A stretch of 64,000 nucleotides of DNA from Clarkia xantiana subsp. parviflora (GCA_036873135.1 JAPTYO010000020.1:8993203-9057202), one strand, 5' to 3'. Shown: positions 43,341 through 56,379, counted from the stretch's first letter. The notes: generated by a model not told the origin, from the sequence alone. Program-made: numbers and translations.

Positions 43341-44822
43341 GTCACCCAACTCATCGGAGGAATTCAACGTCTTGCTGATTACAAGATAGAGTGGCATTTG
43401 CTAGAAGTTTTAGCCGACCATTGGAATTCGGAGAAGGCAGTGTTCGTCATCAACGGCATAGAGCTCACCCCTACCCTCGAAGAGTATCGCCGGCTAATAC
43501 AAGGCCCGGGATGGAATAAGGGAATCGTCTTACCAAGATTCGAAGCGTACGAGAAACAAAGGCTTTCTAAACTCTTACAGGCCAACATAGGGAAGATGGC
43601 TGACGAGCTTATGGTGGCCACACATCAGGGTTTATCTATCAATCGCTTGATAAATTGAGTTGGTTTTAGGATGAAAGATAACCGAATGATCCGAGGGGCC
43701 ACTCACGCCTATCTCCTGTTATTTTTTGGAACTCTCTTGTTCCCCCACTCCCAAGGCCATATAGACAAGGCATTAGCCGACGTCGTCCTTCAAGTGGTCG
43801 AAGGCAGAAGTTTTGTAGTGGCGTTGCTTGCTGAAACAATCACGTCTCTAAACTTCATAAAGGCTAAAGGGAGAGGAAGATTAAGAGCAAGTCCAACATT
43901 ATTGCAAATATGGTTTTTAAGTCACCTAAAAGAGATCGGTGCTGGTTTCCCCAAAGCTCATTTTCTTATTGGAAAACAAATTATATCAAGAATGGTAGAT
44001 TATACTCATCATGTGAACAAGGGGTGGAGCACCCGTGAATGGAAAAAATATTTTTCAAAACTTTTACCTAAAGACATTTTATGGGTCGCTCGATGGTTTT
44101 CACCAAAGCCTGTATTTTTAAGGTGTAAAGATTTCAACGGTATTCCTCTTATTAGTAACTTAAGCTCGTCGGTCACCTATCCAGCCCGAGTCGTTCGACA
44201 ACTCGGAGGTCTTCAAGGCATACCAACTAGCACAAAGGAACCTCTTCCGATGTTCGACTGGGATGACAACAAAGTCACTCAAGCCACGCTCAAACAGGCA
44301 GCTCAAAGAATACATGCAATTTGGGAAAGTCTAATTGAGGAGAAAATCCAACCGCCCGGGGATATTAGAGAAGAAGAACGGATGTATCATGCCACTAAGG
44401 AGTATATCTACCGCTTTCATACTAACGTTGAAGATCCGATTATTGACCCCACAGAGATTATCGGACAAAGGCCGCGAGGCGCGCCACCTTCCCATGAAGA
44501 CGTGTATGACACACTAGCTGCACGAGTCGAAATCCAATGTGCCACCTGGGCCCAGGATTGCGCACGTTCCAAAGAAGAAATCAGGCGTTTAAAAGGAGAA
44601 CTCTCTGAAGCGCGAGCCACCGTCATGCCCCTGCAGTGGGCTATTAAGGTGAAAGAGAGACAGAAGACGCGATTAAGTGTTGATCTTGAAAAGTTCAAAC
44701 GAAGAGCAAGAAGACTGAAATTTTTTTCAGAACATTTGTCTGTCGCATTCGTTAGGACTAAAGAACAAGCACTCGACGCACTCGGCGAGATGCGCAGTCG
44801 TGTAAAGCGTTTTAGAGTTTAA
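43341..44822 (+). pseudogene. ORF1 pseudogene, B/C junction
   Basis: N-terminally truncated copy of the 26254-27837 gene. A Trp codon is changed to TGA at 43659-43661; the rest stays open to 44822. The open frame starting at 43236 is an artefact, since its first 30 or so codons are microsatellite. Confidence 0.9.
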
Positions 44823-44984
44823 ATATTAAAACTGTTTCCTTCATGAATAAAACGGTGAGATGAATGGCACATTTTTAAAAGAAAAATCACGCATGGTATT
44901 CGGTGTCCACATTTTGAATCGTCGATTTTTTCCAACGCAGGAAATATTTAGCTAATACTGGCACGAACGCGACTAACGACTAAA

Positions 44985-47711
44985 ATGGAAAACACTGAGA
45001 AGATCGAGCAACACGACAAGCGAATGGCCGAGATCGAGGCAGCCAACGCAAAGATGCATCAAGATATGGCCGACATGTCATCTAGCATGGAACGCATCAT
45101 GGCACTACTTGAAGCTCAGTCAGCTTACCGCGCCCCAAACCCAGCGTTGCTACCAGAAATCACAAGTCCAATCTCTTCCAAAACGCCCGTAGCAAAAACC
45201 GGATTCCAATGCCGGCTGCAACCGTGCTTCCCGACGCCACAGTAGAACCTCCTCGTGACCAACCCCCGACTTTAGTCATACCAGACCAATCCGCACCAAA
45301 GCCGTATGTCCTTCTAAATCCAACAACAATATATGGGCCCGTGAACAAAGGGGGTTCTGCCGGCACAAATGAATTCACATCACCACCGGTCATCGAATCC
45401 GAGCAGGATCGCCGCTTGAAGAAGATGGAGGAAAAAATGAAGGCTCTGTCCGGACTTGAGCAGTACGGGGGCATTGGTTACTCCGACTTATGCTTGTTCC
45501 CTGACATGTCAAGACCAGAAAAGTTCAAAGTGCCTGATTTCGAGAAATATGATGGCACCGGAAATCCCATCGTCCACCTGAGAATTTACCTTGCAAAGAT
45601 GGCCCCTTATCAGCAGTACGAGAAGTTCTTGATCCAGAAATTCCAGGAGAGCTTGAAAGGAGCGGCTTTGGTTTGGTTCGTCAGCTTGAAGGCCGGTGAT
45701 ATCTCAACCTGGGAGGACATGGCAAACGCTTTTGTTCGCCAATACAAGTTCAATCTGGACACCGCTCCGACTCGCATGGATCTTCAGGGCATGGAGATGA
45801 CTGGCGGACAATCCTTTAGAAACTACATGCAAGCGTGGAGAGAGAAGGCCGCCGGAGTCCGACCACACCACTGGAAGACACAGAAGCAGTATCTATGTTC
45901 ATCGAAACTTTAAAGGGAGCTTACTACTCCCATTTATTAGGACATGTTTCTGCAAATTTTGCCGACCTGGTGAAATCCGGAGAGATGATTGAGCAAGGAA
46001 TCCGAATGGGGAAGATTGAAGATCCTCTCAAAGGCTACCAAGGAGATAGTCTAAAAAACGGTGGTGCCAAAAAACCGCTTCCGAAAGATGCAACTGTAGG
46101 CGCAGTCTACCCAATGCAGTTGACGGCCCCCACGGCTCAGCCAGTGACTCAAGTACCCCCGGCTCCACAACCCTCCTTTACAGGCGGACAAGCAAATCGA
46201 GCTAATTTCAGGCAGAGAGAAACAAGGGCCTTCACCCCTTTACCTGTGTCAATGGCTGAAGTGTACCAGAAGATGTTGGAACAAAACCTCATCGGCCCCG
46301 AGTTCATGAGGCCAGATTCGAGAGTACTCAACGATGATCCAAACTCGAGATGTGAGTTCCACATGGGAGTAGCTGGACAATCGATAGAGAAATGCACCCG
46401 TCTGAGACACAAGATTCAGGACCTCATTGACAATAAGCTCCTTATTCTCAACCCAATCCCTCCTCCTAATGTCAAGACAAACCCTATGCCGCAACACAAT
46501 GCCGGTTCATCATCATCCATCAACATGATCTGTCTCGAAGAGTCGTCAGAAGATGTCGCTATTGCGGTAATCACGCCATTCATACTTAATTATGTGCCTG
46601 AACAGTCGGCCAGGTTGCCACTAGGGATGCAGGGCCTGACTCCTTTCCATTATGAAAGCAACAAGAAGGTCCCTTGGAATTACAAAGCTCAGATAGTCAG
46701 AGCAGCAAAACCAGACGATCGTGTTATGATCATGACACGGTCGGGTCGTTCGTACATGGAGGATGTTGCTAAAGATAAGGCTGTAGAAGTAACACCAAAG
46801 AAGAAGGTGACTGACGAAGAAATTGTGGACTTTGTAAAGTTCATGAAGGAAGGAGTGATTGATCAGCTCCGCAAGACTCCGGCTCAAATTTCTTTGCTTG
46901 CTCTCCTCTTAAGCTCAGAAAGTCATCGTGAAGCTCTCATGAACGTGCTCAAAGAAGCGTTAGTGCCAAAGGAGACCTCTGCTGAACAGATGGGTAATGT
47001 TATTGGCTCTATATTCTCGAACCAGGTCTATTTCGGGGATGATGATCTAGGAGTCGACGGTCGGAACCATGTGAAAGCCCTCCACATTGTCTGCAAGTGT
47101 AACAGATTCGTGCTTTCAAAGGTCATGGTTGATGGTGGCTCGGCAGTCGATGTTTGCCCATTATCTACGCTCAAGCAAATGAAGATTGACATGTCCCATA
47201 TCCGTATGAGCAAGTCGGCAGTTTGAGCTTTTGATGGAATGAGAAAGGAAGTTTATGGAGAAATTGAGTTGCAGCTCGAGATTGGTCCTAATGTTTTTGA
47301 TGTCACTTTCAGGGTCATGGATATCCCGAATGTTTTCAGTCTTCTCTTCGGAAGATTATGGATCCACGCGGCTGGGGCGGTTCCATCCACCCTACACCAG
47401 AAGCTGAAGTACGTGATCGACAATCGCCTTGTGGAAATCGGGGAGAAGGTGATCACAACATCTATCAGGAAACGGCGGTCCCTGTCATCAACATTAGTGG
47501 AGATGAGCCACCTGCATACCATTCCTTTGAGCTAATCTCCGTCATCAGGGATTGGGGAGAGCCAACCGCTGAGGAAAGCAGACATCATGGTAGGAAGGTT
47601 CATGTTGAAGAATAATTTCATCCCGGGTCAAGGCCTGGGTATCAGGTGTCAAGGGATCCCGCGTCCACTCCAGCTGAAGGAATGTGTATGCAGATACGGG
47701 CTAGGGTATTC
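44985..47711 (+). pseudogene. gag-protease remnant, B/C junction
   Basis: Same three blocks and the same frame changes as 28000-30724 (44985-45245, 45209-45913, 45835-47226), with the shared TGA at 47224-47226. One substitution shortly after the TGA (GGAATGAG for GGAACGAG) opens an extra ATG, which has no meaning for function. Confidence 0.85.
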
Positions 47712-47921
47712 CACGTGCCCCACACGTGACCAATTTCGTGAACATTTGGCGCTTTTTCTAACGGTGCAACACCCAGGTTAGCCTAGGTACCTATTTGTCA
47801 CAAAATTTATTCCGGGTACCAATTCGTCTTTGGTTGTTAACCCAGGTACCAAATTGATTATAATCTGTATCTAATATGCACGAATAGAAACATTGTATAT
47901 GTGTAGAAAATTTATCGTATC
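47712..47921. repeat. 210-bp repeat X, unit C
   Basis: Same as 2149-2358, with one change in GTTAGCCTAGG. Confidence 0.85.
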
Positions 47922-50900
47922 TTCATGGGAAAAACTTGCATTGTGCGCTCCTTTCTTGTAGGGAAGAGAATCGCATGTCTGTTCCTTTCTGTGTCAAATA
48001 CTTCATGGAGCGGAACTACCTTCACCAAGTCATGCAGCAGAACAACCATAACCACGATTAGCCATTGAGAGAGAAAGATGTACATTTTAGAGATACAAAA
48101 TTAGAGATTTTTTAACAGGGGATTGAGAGGAAGTTTCGGATTTAGAGTAATATTGATAGAGTTCATAAAATTTATTTTAGGGATTAATTTTTATGTATTC
48201 CGTGCGACCGAAATAGGTGGAGGAAGACCCTAGTGCTGGTAATTTACACCAGGTGCTGAAAATTGAAATTCCGCCAGTGGTTGCAAACAGTGTGCTATCT
48301 GCAAGATGGTAGTGGCTCAGACCGCGTGCTAATGATTGCACTCATTCAAAGGAAGCTAGGGCTGGAATTCTAATTTTCGGCACTGCCGCATCTTAAACAC
48401 GTGTTTGGGTTCATAGAACCAAGATGCTTTAACCCGCACTACAAAGCTAGGAGAATTTTCATAAAACCAAAATTACACAGACTATTTTTCATTTTAGTTA
48501 TCAAAATGCTGACAAATTGACGAATTTTCATTCATGTATAGTTCATAGTATAATTTAAGTACCCCATGAGATTACTCCGATAAACTTTATTTTGGCTACT
48601 CTTTTTTATTTCGAAGGAGGTCTCCCTAATTATTGCTATAGTACCAACACCTAATTTAATACTGGATTAAGAACCTAAACATAGTCCTAATTGTATATGT
48701 CAGGCTGCGAGTTAGTTTCTCAACTAATTTTTTTTTTTTGTTGTTATTCGATTTTTGAAGTATCAGATATGTGGATTTTCACTTTTTTGACCTAATTTGA
48801 CGTTAAATTTTAACATTATTTCGACTTAAATTTTGATATAACAATAATAATAATAATAACCTTTAAGAGCCTAAATGCAGTCTAAAGTATATGCCATATT
48901 TCGATTTTAGTATAAAATTTAATGCCTAAATCGAATGGAAAAGTGAAAGCAATTAATGTGATTCTCCGCACATAGAATAACAACAAAAGTAGAGGGAACA
49001 ATGGACATCATGACCTATACTTTGGATTTTATTTAACTTCTTAACCCTTTAAATTTCATTGTTTCATATCAATTTTTTTTTCGATTTTTTTAATCCCGAG
49101 CAAGACAAATGAGCAAGTTCATTCATATTAGACGAATTATTTGACATAGCCATGGATTCTTAAAAAAAAACACGATTTAGAAAATTGGTAACAAAATCAT
49201 CTAGGAATTACTCTGAATAACCAAACTATAACTAGGAATTTGCAATTAACTTTTATTTTTATTACTAATATACGCGCATTGTGTGAAATTAGGAAATATT
49301 ATATAGGTAGATATATTAAAACGTGTACTTGATAATTATGAGAAATGACGGGATATATATTGGGCCGCCGTAAATATGAGCCCATAAATATGATACTGTT
49401 ACCTAATTCAATTGGGTAAGGTCACATTAGAGATTTTGTGCAAGGCCTAACATCCCAATGTACATGAGAGGCCCAAAATTGGGCCTCCCTTTTCTCATTA
49501 GGTCGGCCGAAACTATCACTTGGGTGAGGTAGGTTTTGCCCACCTCCTCTTATAAATAGGTAGTGTCAGGGTTTTAATTAAGGTTAATCACTTTCTTCCT
49601 TTGTGGTGAGACAAAAAGAAATCCATCCTCCCTATTAACAAGGTGTTTAGGCTGAACCCTCTAGAGCCATAGGAGGTGCCAAATTGCTTCAAGCAATTAC
49701 TCCGGAGATCCATCCCTGCCATAGAATCGACAAGAGGCTTTGCTGTGAAGACCAATCCGCGTAGGTATTCCTTAACCAGAATCCTTACAAGAACCGTCAG
49801 GCGGATCGAGAACTCTACTAGAAGATCTTGGGTCTACGGAAAGCATTGTAGGTATGTGCCATTATTCCGCTGCGTAATTCGTTTACATAGCATGTACCTT
49901 GATTGTTTCTGTAGTATTTATCCCCTATAATCCTACAATAATGCCACCTCGTAATTTAATACTGGGTTAAGAACCTAAACATAGTCCTGATTGTATATGT
50001 TAGGTTGTGAGTTAGTTTCTCAACTATTTTTTTTGTTGTTATTCAATTTTTGAAGTATCAGATATGTTGCTTTTCACTTTTGAGACCTAATTTGCCGTTA
50101 ACTTTTAACGTTATTATGCCTTAAATTTTGATATAACAATAATAATGGTAGAGCTTTTAAAATTTATTTTAGGGTTTAATTTTTATGTATTCTGTGCGAC
50201 CGAAATAGATGAAGGAAGACCACGGAGCTTGTAATCTACACCCAATGACGGAAATAGAAATACCGCCAGTGGGTGCAGACCGTGTGCTATTTCCAAGCTA
50301 TTAGTGGCTCAGACCGCGTGCTAATGATTGCACTCAGGCAAAGGAAGCGAGGACTGAAATTCTAATTTTCGGCACGACCGCGTCTTAAACACGCATCTGG
50401 GTTCAGAGAACCCAGATGGTGTAACCCGCTCTACAAATGGCATTTTCAGCTTTGAGAATTTTCATAAAACCCAAATTACCCTAACTATTTTTCATTTTAG
50501 TTAAAATGACGAATTTTCATTCATGTATAGTTCATACTAGAATTTAAGTACCCTGTAAGATTACTTCGATAAACTTTATTTTGGCTCCTCTTTTTTATTT
50601 CGAAGGAGGTCACCCTAATTATTGCTATAATACCAACTCATAATTTAATACTGGGTTAAGAACCTAAAAATAGACCCAATTGTATATTTTAGGTTGCGAG
50701 TTAGTTTCTCAACTATTTTTTTTGTTGTTATTCGATTTTTGAAATATCAATATGTTGCTTTTCAATTTCTAGACCTAATTTTCCGTTGACATTTAACGTT
50801 ATTTTGACTTAAATTTTGATATAATAATAATAATAATAACCGTTAAGACCCTAAATGCAGTAAAGTATATGCCATATTTCGATTTTAGTATTAAATTTTA

Positions 50901-51830
50901 ATGCCTAAATCGAACGGAAAGGTGAAAGAAATTAATGTGATTCTCAACACATAGAATAACAACAAAAGTAGAGGGAACCATAGACAACATGACTTATACT
51001 TTGGATTGTATTTAAGTTCTTAACTTTTTAAATTTCGTTGTTTTATATAAAAAAAATTCCAAATTTTTTTAATCATGAGCAAGCCTGATGAGCAAGTTCG
51101 TTCATATTAGACGAAATAATTGACATAGCCATTGATTCACACAAACAAAACCTGATTTAGAAAATTGGTAACAAAATCATCTTGGAATTTCTCTGAATAT
51201 CCAAACTACAACTAGAAATTTGCAAATAACTATTATTATTATTACTAATATACGCGCATTGTGCGAACACGGGAAAAATTATATAGGTAGAGATATTAAA
51301 ACGTGAACTTAATAATTATGAGAAAAAACGGATATAATGACATATATTGAAACATTAGATTTTGTTACATACTTAGATACCGCACATGTGAGTTTTTAAT
51401 TAATAAATAGATATTAAAAAGTTGATATTTTTAGTTCTAAAAACTCATATGCAATAAAATATTTTGTCATCATCCATCCATATATCCGTGAAATATATTC
51501 CTTTAGATTTTACAAAAGCCACTTAAAATAAAGAAATATATATTTGTTGTTATTAAATTTTTGAAGTATCATATATGTTGCTTTTCACTTTTGAGACCTA
51601 ATTTGCCGTTAACTTATTTTGATGGTTAGAAAGGAAAGCATTTTAACTAGTTATACAAAATAAAGGTACGGTGATAAAATTAATAAGTGGGTGTTAACCT
51701 TGATAGGATATTATAATATACGTATAAATTGTATAACATGTTTGGATAATATGTACTAGTTAATTATATTTGATTGCTTCTTGGATTTTGATGTTATGAA
51801 TGGAGCAGCTAGGTTGTTTAAAAAAAAAGG
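47922..51830. other. AT-rich spacer, unit C (long form)
   Basis: Matches the A and B spacers to about 50,060 and again from about 51,545. The 1.5 kb between is a second, diverged version of the spacer's first half: 50,160-50,300 parallels 48,170-48,310, both with TTTATGTATTC.GTGCGACC. The 75-codon ORF of the TATA module is broken here. No gene seen. Confidence 0.75.
50060..51545. repeat. Diverged spacer duplicate present only in unit C
   Basis: Bounded by two copies of a TTGTTGTTATT.AATTTTTG motif. Units A and B contain one such motif and none of the intervening sequence, as expected after recombination between the two. Similarity to the first spacer half is roughly 85% by eye, so the duplication is older than the array. 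Confidence 0.8.
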
Positions 51831-51845
51831 TTAAACTTAGATTTG
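51831..51845 (-). terminator. snRNA 3' box, unit C
   Basis: Minus-strand CAAATCTAAGTTTAA directly after the U2 3' end, as in A and B. Confidence 0.78.
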
Positions 51846-52041
51846 TTGGGGTGCACCGGACCTAAGCTGTAGTGTAAGGCTTAGACGACGCGTGAGAAGC
51901 CCAATAGCAAGCTACTGTGGTGGCCCCTCCCCCTCAAAATATTAATTTAATATCGTGTGGATCGATGATCCACGTATCAGATATTAAACTGATAAGAACA
52001 GATACTACACTTGATCTTAGCCAAAAGGCCGAGAAAGGTAT
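51846..52041 (-). ncRNA. U2: U2 spliceosomal snRNA gene, unit C
   Basis: Minus-strand U2 like units A and B. It shares CCACCACAG with unit B and has one private change near 51885 that turns the basal C-G pair of the terminal stem into U-G (CCTAAGC to TCTAAGC). The branch-site motif, Sm-like site and promoter are unchanged. Confidence 0.94.
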
Positions 52042-52066
52042 GAATTGGATTTTCAACCAAGCTGTG

Positions 52067-52119
52067 CTTTTATTGTTGCTTGGGAGCTTCTACTGTTTCG
52101 GAGCTGCCCGATGTGGTAT
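52067..52119 (-). promoter_or_regulatory. U2 promoter: TATA box and USE, unit C
   Basis: AATAAAAG (52067-52074) and ATACCACATCG (52109-52119) on the minus strand, with the same spacing as units A and B. Confidence 0.85.
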
Positions 52120-53172
52120 CATGAAAGACTGAACCGCACGCTGTCGTTTTATCAATCCACTTTGATTCATATTCCTTCAGCCAGCACTAGCAGCAGAAAG
52201 AAACAAAGGTGGTCTTCACTTCACTTCCTAGGCGTGGTGAGGTGTATATATATATATATTATTATCAATCAAATATAAATAATAATCATAATCATAATCA
52301 TAATAATATTGTTTGTTTCTCCACTACAACCAAAATTATCTTTCTTGGCTTGGAATAAATAAATATATTCTTTTCACCATCACGTAGCTAGCTCTAGCTA
52401 GTGTAAGACACTAACTAATATATCCATCCATCATCACCAACATATAGTGTGCTCGTCAATTGTTAAAAACCAAGTTCAAGTGCATCAAGTTGAAGATGGC
52501 TTGGACCTCAAGCAAAGCCAAAGTTAGTTCCTGAGAGATCATTATGCAATGCCGTATGAATTAAGGTGATGAAGCCATGTACGGCAAGTTCGTGGACGCG
52601 TTCTGCTGACTTCAACACGTGGTCTCTATTACACGACGAACGATGGAGGTACGGGATCATGACAACAAATCATTCTTAGATCTTTTACAACATATTCAAT
52701 ACAATGCAACGCTCACTACCCATTACCGTAATCTTTCGAATTATATATTATCTACGTCTTGTAATAATTTATTTCTATTACTCAAAATTCCGCTGAAACT
52801 TGCATTTTTTGTCATTTAATGACATAATTTACATACTTTAACTTTTTTTTTCTTTTTTTTCTTTATCATGTCGTAAATTAGGCTAGTTTGTTGGAAATCA
52901 ATTACTACTAACTAAATCACTTGATATGAAAATAAATCATTTTTTTTTACACTTTCCGAACAAAATGAAAATATTACCCCTTGTTTGCTTCTTGAAAGAG
53001 AATATCAACAATGAAAACGCCGTTTAATTTTAATTTTTGTAGTTTCCATACGGAGTAGTCAAAGTTAGGGTCAATATTTGGAACATTGGCCGAAATTCAT
53101 GATTTGCCTATTGCTCAAAATCATCGTGAAATCTACACCCTTGGTCTTGTAATGACGTAGTGAAAAACTGTC
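52120..53172. other. Second spacer, unit C, to the right end of the array
   Basis: Contains a shorter TA microsatellite (about 52245-52259) and the empty gypsy target site ATCAC at 52379-52383. Colinear with A and B until about 53172 (AAAAACTGTCATT), where similarity to the units stops. This is the array boundary in the window. Confidence 0.85.
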
Positions 53173-53480
53173 ATTTTCATATATATTTTGTTGCATGTCG
53201 AAAATTAGGATAGTTTGTTAAAATCAATTTCGACTTACCTAAAACACATGATTTGAAAATAAGCCATTCTTTTGAAAATTTCAGAAATATTTGAAAAACT
53301 TACTGTTTATTAAAATGGCAGTTCAAATTCTCTTATGGTGTTTCATTTAAAATAATTTAGTGTTTTAACGGGTACATATTTTTATTCAAATTTTTTAGCT
53401 TTTCTGAAATCAGGGTAGTTGGGTGGAAATCAATTTCGACTATCTAAAATGTATGATTTGAAAATAACTCATATTTTGAC
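52861..53480. repeat. Three diverged copies of a GTTGGAAATCAATT-type motif
   Basis: Segments at about 52865-52945, 53195-53275 and 53395-53475 share the order AAATTAGG..AGTTTGTT, AAATCAATTTCGACT, ATGATTTGAAAATAA. They span the array boundary, so the flanking unique DNA is locally related to the spacer. Confidence 0.6.
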
Positions 53481-53750
53481 AGTCAGAAAAGAAACAGGTA
53501 GGAGGCATACTATATATATATATTCCTTATCTCTCATCTCGGCTACCTCAAAATTATTGTTTCATAATCAGAGTCGCCATGATTCATCATGAAATGTCTC
53601 TTCAACCAACTGATTTTGAGCTCTATTGTCTCTTAATTCCGAAATCGCGAGAATTGGGTCGATCTCACAAGAGCTTCTAGTAAAGGTTTATAATGTCCTT
53701 ATTTATGGTCGTACACTTATCCTCTTTGTCACCTATTACAATGTCACGTA
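53481..53750. other. Unique DNA between spacer repeats and CACTA terminus
   Basis: Short TA run near 53512-53522, then mixed composition. Nothing recognisable. Confidence 0.5.
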
Positions 53751-54080
53751 CACTACAAGAAAATGCATGTTTACACTCAAACTAGTGGTGTGCAAGTGGT
53801 GTGTACACATGAATACACACGAATTTCACACCAAAAAAAGCTTTGTGGTTTCTAGAGGTGGTAATCCGTGTGTAGATTGCACACAAAAATTCTGGTGTGT
53901 AAATACACTGCACAACGAAAATATAGTGTGTATATTGTGTGGACATATTCGGTGTGTAATATCCACACAGAGATTCTTGTGTGTACTCCGTAAGCAAGTA
54001 CATTCTAATTACACACTGATCCGTATGGAATCCGTATGGAGGTGTACACATGAGAGATATTGTGTTCACACTCTGTAGGA
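53751..54080 (+). mobile_element. CACTA (EnSpm) terminus with subterminal repeats, truncated
   Basis: CACTACAAGAAAA at 53751 is the canonical plant CACTA terminal repeat, preceded by GTA as the 3-bp target copy. Inside are about ten GTGTGTA / TACACAC motifs in both orientations over 330 bp, as in CACTA subterminal regions. The matching inverse end (TTTTCTTGTAGTG) is not found in the window, so only one end is present. Open frames here are products of the TG-rich repeats. Confidence 0.75.
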
Positions 54081-54128
54081 ATGACGTTGCCGTTGTTAAT
54101 GCTCTCTTCTTGGATTAACTTGTTCGTT

Positions 54129-54928
54129 ATTAATACTCTCTTATGAAATTGTTCATATTTTATACCACTTATCCCCTTAAGTAGAGAGTAATAGAATAGA
54201 GGAACTTGACGATGATTTATTATTACACATAAGGGGCCCTTATATAGGGATTACATAGACTTGGAGATGAAGTAAAATCAATATAAGGAATGTCTAAATA
54301 AGGAATATGATATATACACACAATATTGAACATCCATAATATATATTTTCATAACACTCCCCCTTGGATGTTCATAAGGGAATTGTGCCTCGTTAAAACC
54401 TTACTAGAAAAAACCCAGTGGGATAAAAATCTAGTGAAGGAAAAAGAGTACACAATTATGGATCCCTTTTGTAAGCTGCCTCGTTAAAAACCTTACCAGG
54501 ACAAAACTTGGTTAAGGAAAAAAGAGTGCAGCGGTGTAGATTCTCCCCCTGATGTTGACATCATGTAATTTTATTAAGTTGACGCACTTTAGTATTGATC
54601 ACCAATCTTCAAATTCACAGCCGGTAAACCTTCTGCAATAAATCAGCACATACTTATTGGATGTTATGTTGCCTTCTTCTCATCATCGTGGATGAAAAAT
54701 AAATTGGGAAAATACGTTTCGTCTTGTCTCCTTTGATGTAACATTATTCTTCAACTGGAGCTATATAACCTGCATTATCTTTAAATATACAAAATAATTG
54801 TACATTTCATAATCTAACTTGCATTTTGCATAGCCAACTGATTTAGGACTTGATTCTATCCGATAATAAACTCGTGTAATTCGTCCATCGAAGATATATA
54901 AATATTTTCTTAACTTTATTCAAATTAT
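54129..54928 (-). mobile_element. Inverted 3'-end fragment of a Ty1/copia element (left palindrome arm)
   Basis: Minus-strand reading gives the decayed end of copia RT/RNase H, a GATGTCAACATCAGGGGGAG stretch, and a polypurine AAGGGGGAG next to an LTR start TGTTATGA at 54356. The LTR continues to about 54180 or further. It is the inverted, diverged partner of 58381-59099. Confidence 0.8.
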
Positions 54929-56379
54929 ATTTTGTTAGCGTTCAACGTCATCATTCCTCTTTGCATTCTTTCCGTGCATTCTTTTTTTTGTAAGAGGCAT
55001 CATCTTTCTTTATCGATATCATGATGATGCTAATTATTTTATCATTTTCAAAGTCAACCATGACATGATAACAATAGTAAAATCGTATTCCTTCAAAGTC
55101 AATCATAAACTGCTGTACTCACTTCAGGGAGTGACAAATATTTTTATTGTAATCACAATATGCAATACTCACTTCAAGGAGTGCAAGATATTATCATTGC
55201 AATCATAAACTGTAATACTCACTTCAGGGAGTATAACATTATAATCATATAAACTACAACGCTCACTTCGGGGAGTGGAGTATATCTTAATGATCAAGAT
55301 TCTAAATATTCATATTTATTTTAAAATTCCGCATTTACAGTTATATATATTTTTTATTGCATTCCATTTACAGTTATCTTTTTATTTATTGCACTGCTTT
55401 ATATTTATTACATACATATATCCTTATGCTCATTTCATTATAAAATGATCCTGGAGATCAAGAGTTATTCAGAAGCTCAAAAAAAAAATTGATAATTTTA
55501 GGATCCGGAAGATCCTAGAATGTATGAAAAAAAGGGGATCTGAGACATTGTATTTGTGGATTAAAGATCTTCTTGTATAAGAATGAATCATGTATATCAT
55601 GAATTATTATAAATAAGGGATCATGAAGATCCTATGAGATCATGAGTCGTGAATAAATGATCATGAAGATCCTAGAAGATCTTGAATGAATAAAGGATCC
55701 AGGATCCTGAAGATCCTAAATATATGGGACTATGAATTAACGAGATTGAAGATCCCTGAAGATCTTAAATTATGAACAGAGATCCTGAAGATCCTGAATT
55801 ATTTTTATGAATGATCTGGGATCATGAAAATAAGATCTGAATATCCTAAGAGATTTTGCGATATAAACAAAAGATCATTAAAGATTTTGAGTTACAAATA
55901 AGGATCCTAATATATTGAGCTATAAGTGATCCCGAAGATCATGAAATTGAGCATTTATACAAAGTTATTTATTTATTTCTTTACATTTTATTATTATTGT
56001 TATTTATATCTTACATATACAGTATATATTATTGTAAAGAATTGATTACTCCGCAATCATCATTATGATGACGATGAATAAAATAACAATATGCGGATTA
56101 TGTTATAAGAGATACATGACATATCTCCTACGGAAATACGAAAGATATACATATCAGTTAAACCTGAAGTTTACTGATGCATTGAGGTAAACCAGAAGTT
56201 TTACCCATATAATACAATATTTGGCGTGACCAGTTACAGACCATTCCGGATCACTTAAGATGCGCAATACATTATTTGGAAGAACCTGAAGATTCTCCAT
56301 AAATCATTATGATAATTGCTCTCAAATGAAAATTCATTATGTGATAATCATCAACTAAGTTCGGGATAAAAATCCATTA
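54929..56379. other. Centre of the copia palindrome: decayed sequence with short degenerate repeats
   Basis: Two repeat families: CTCACTTC..GGGAGT four times at about 55119, 55169, 55219 and 55262, and about a dozen degenerate GATCCTGAAGATCCT-like units at 55500-55950. No open frame survives. Probably the 5' part of the copia element, beyond recognition. Confidence 0.5.

Noticed and set aside
53782..54069. Overlapping 95- and 150-codon frames on both strands
   Set aside because: Produced by TG/CA-rich subterminal repeats of the CACTA end.
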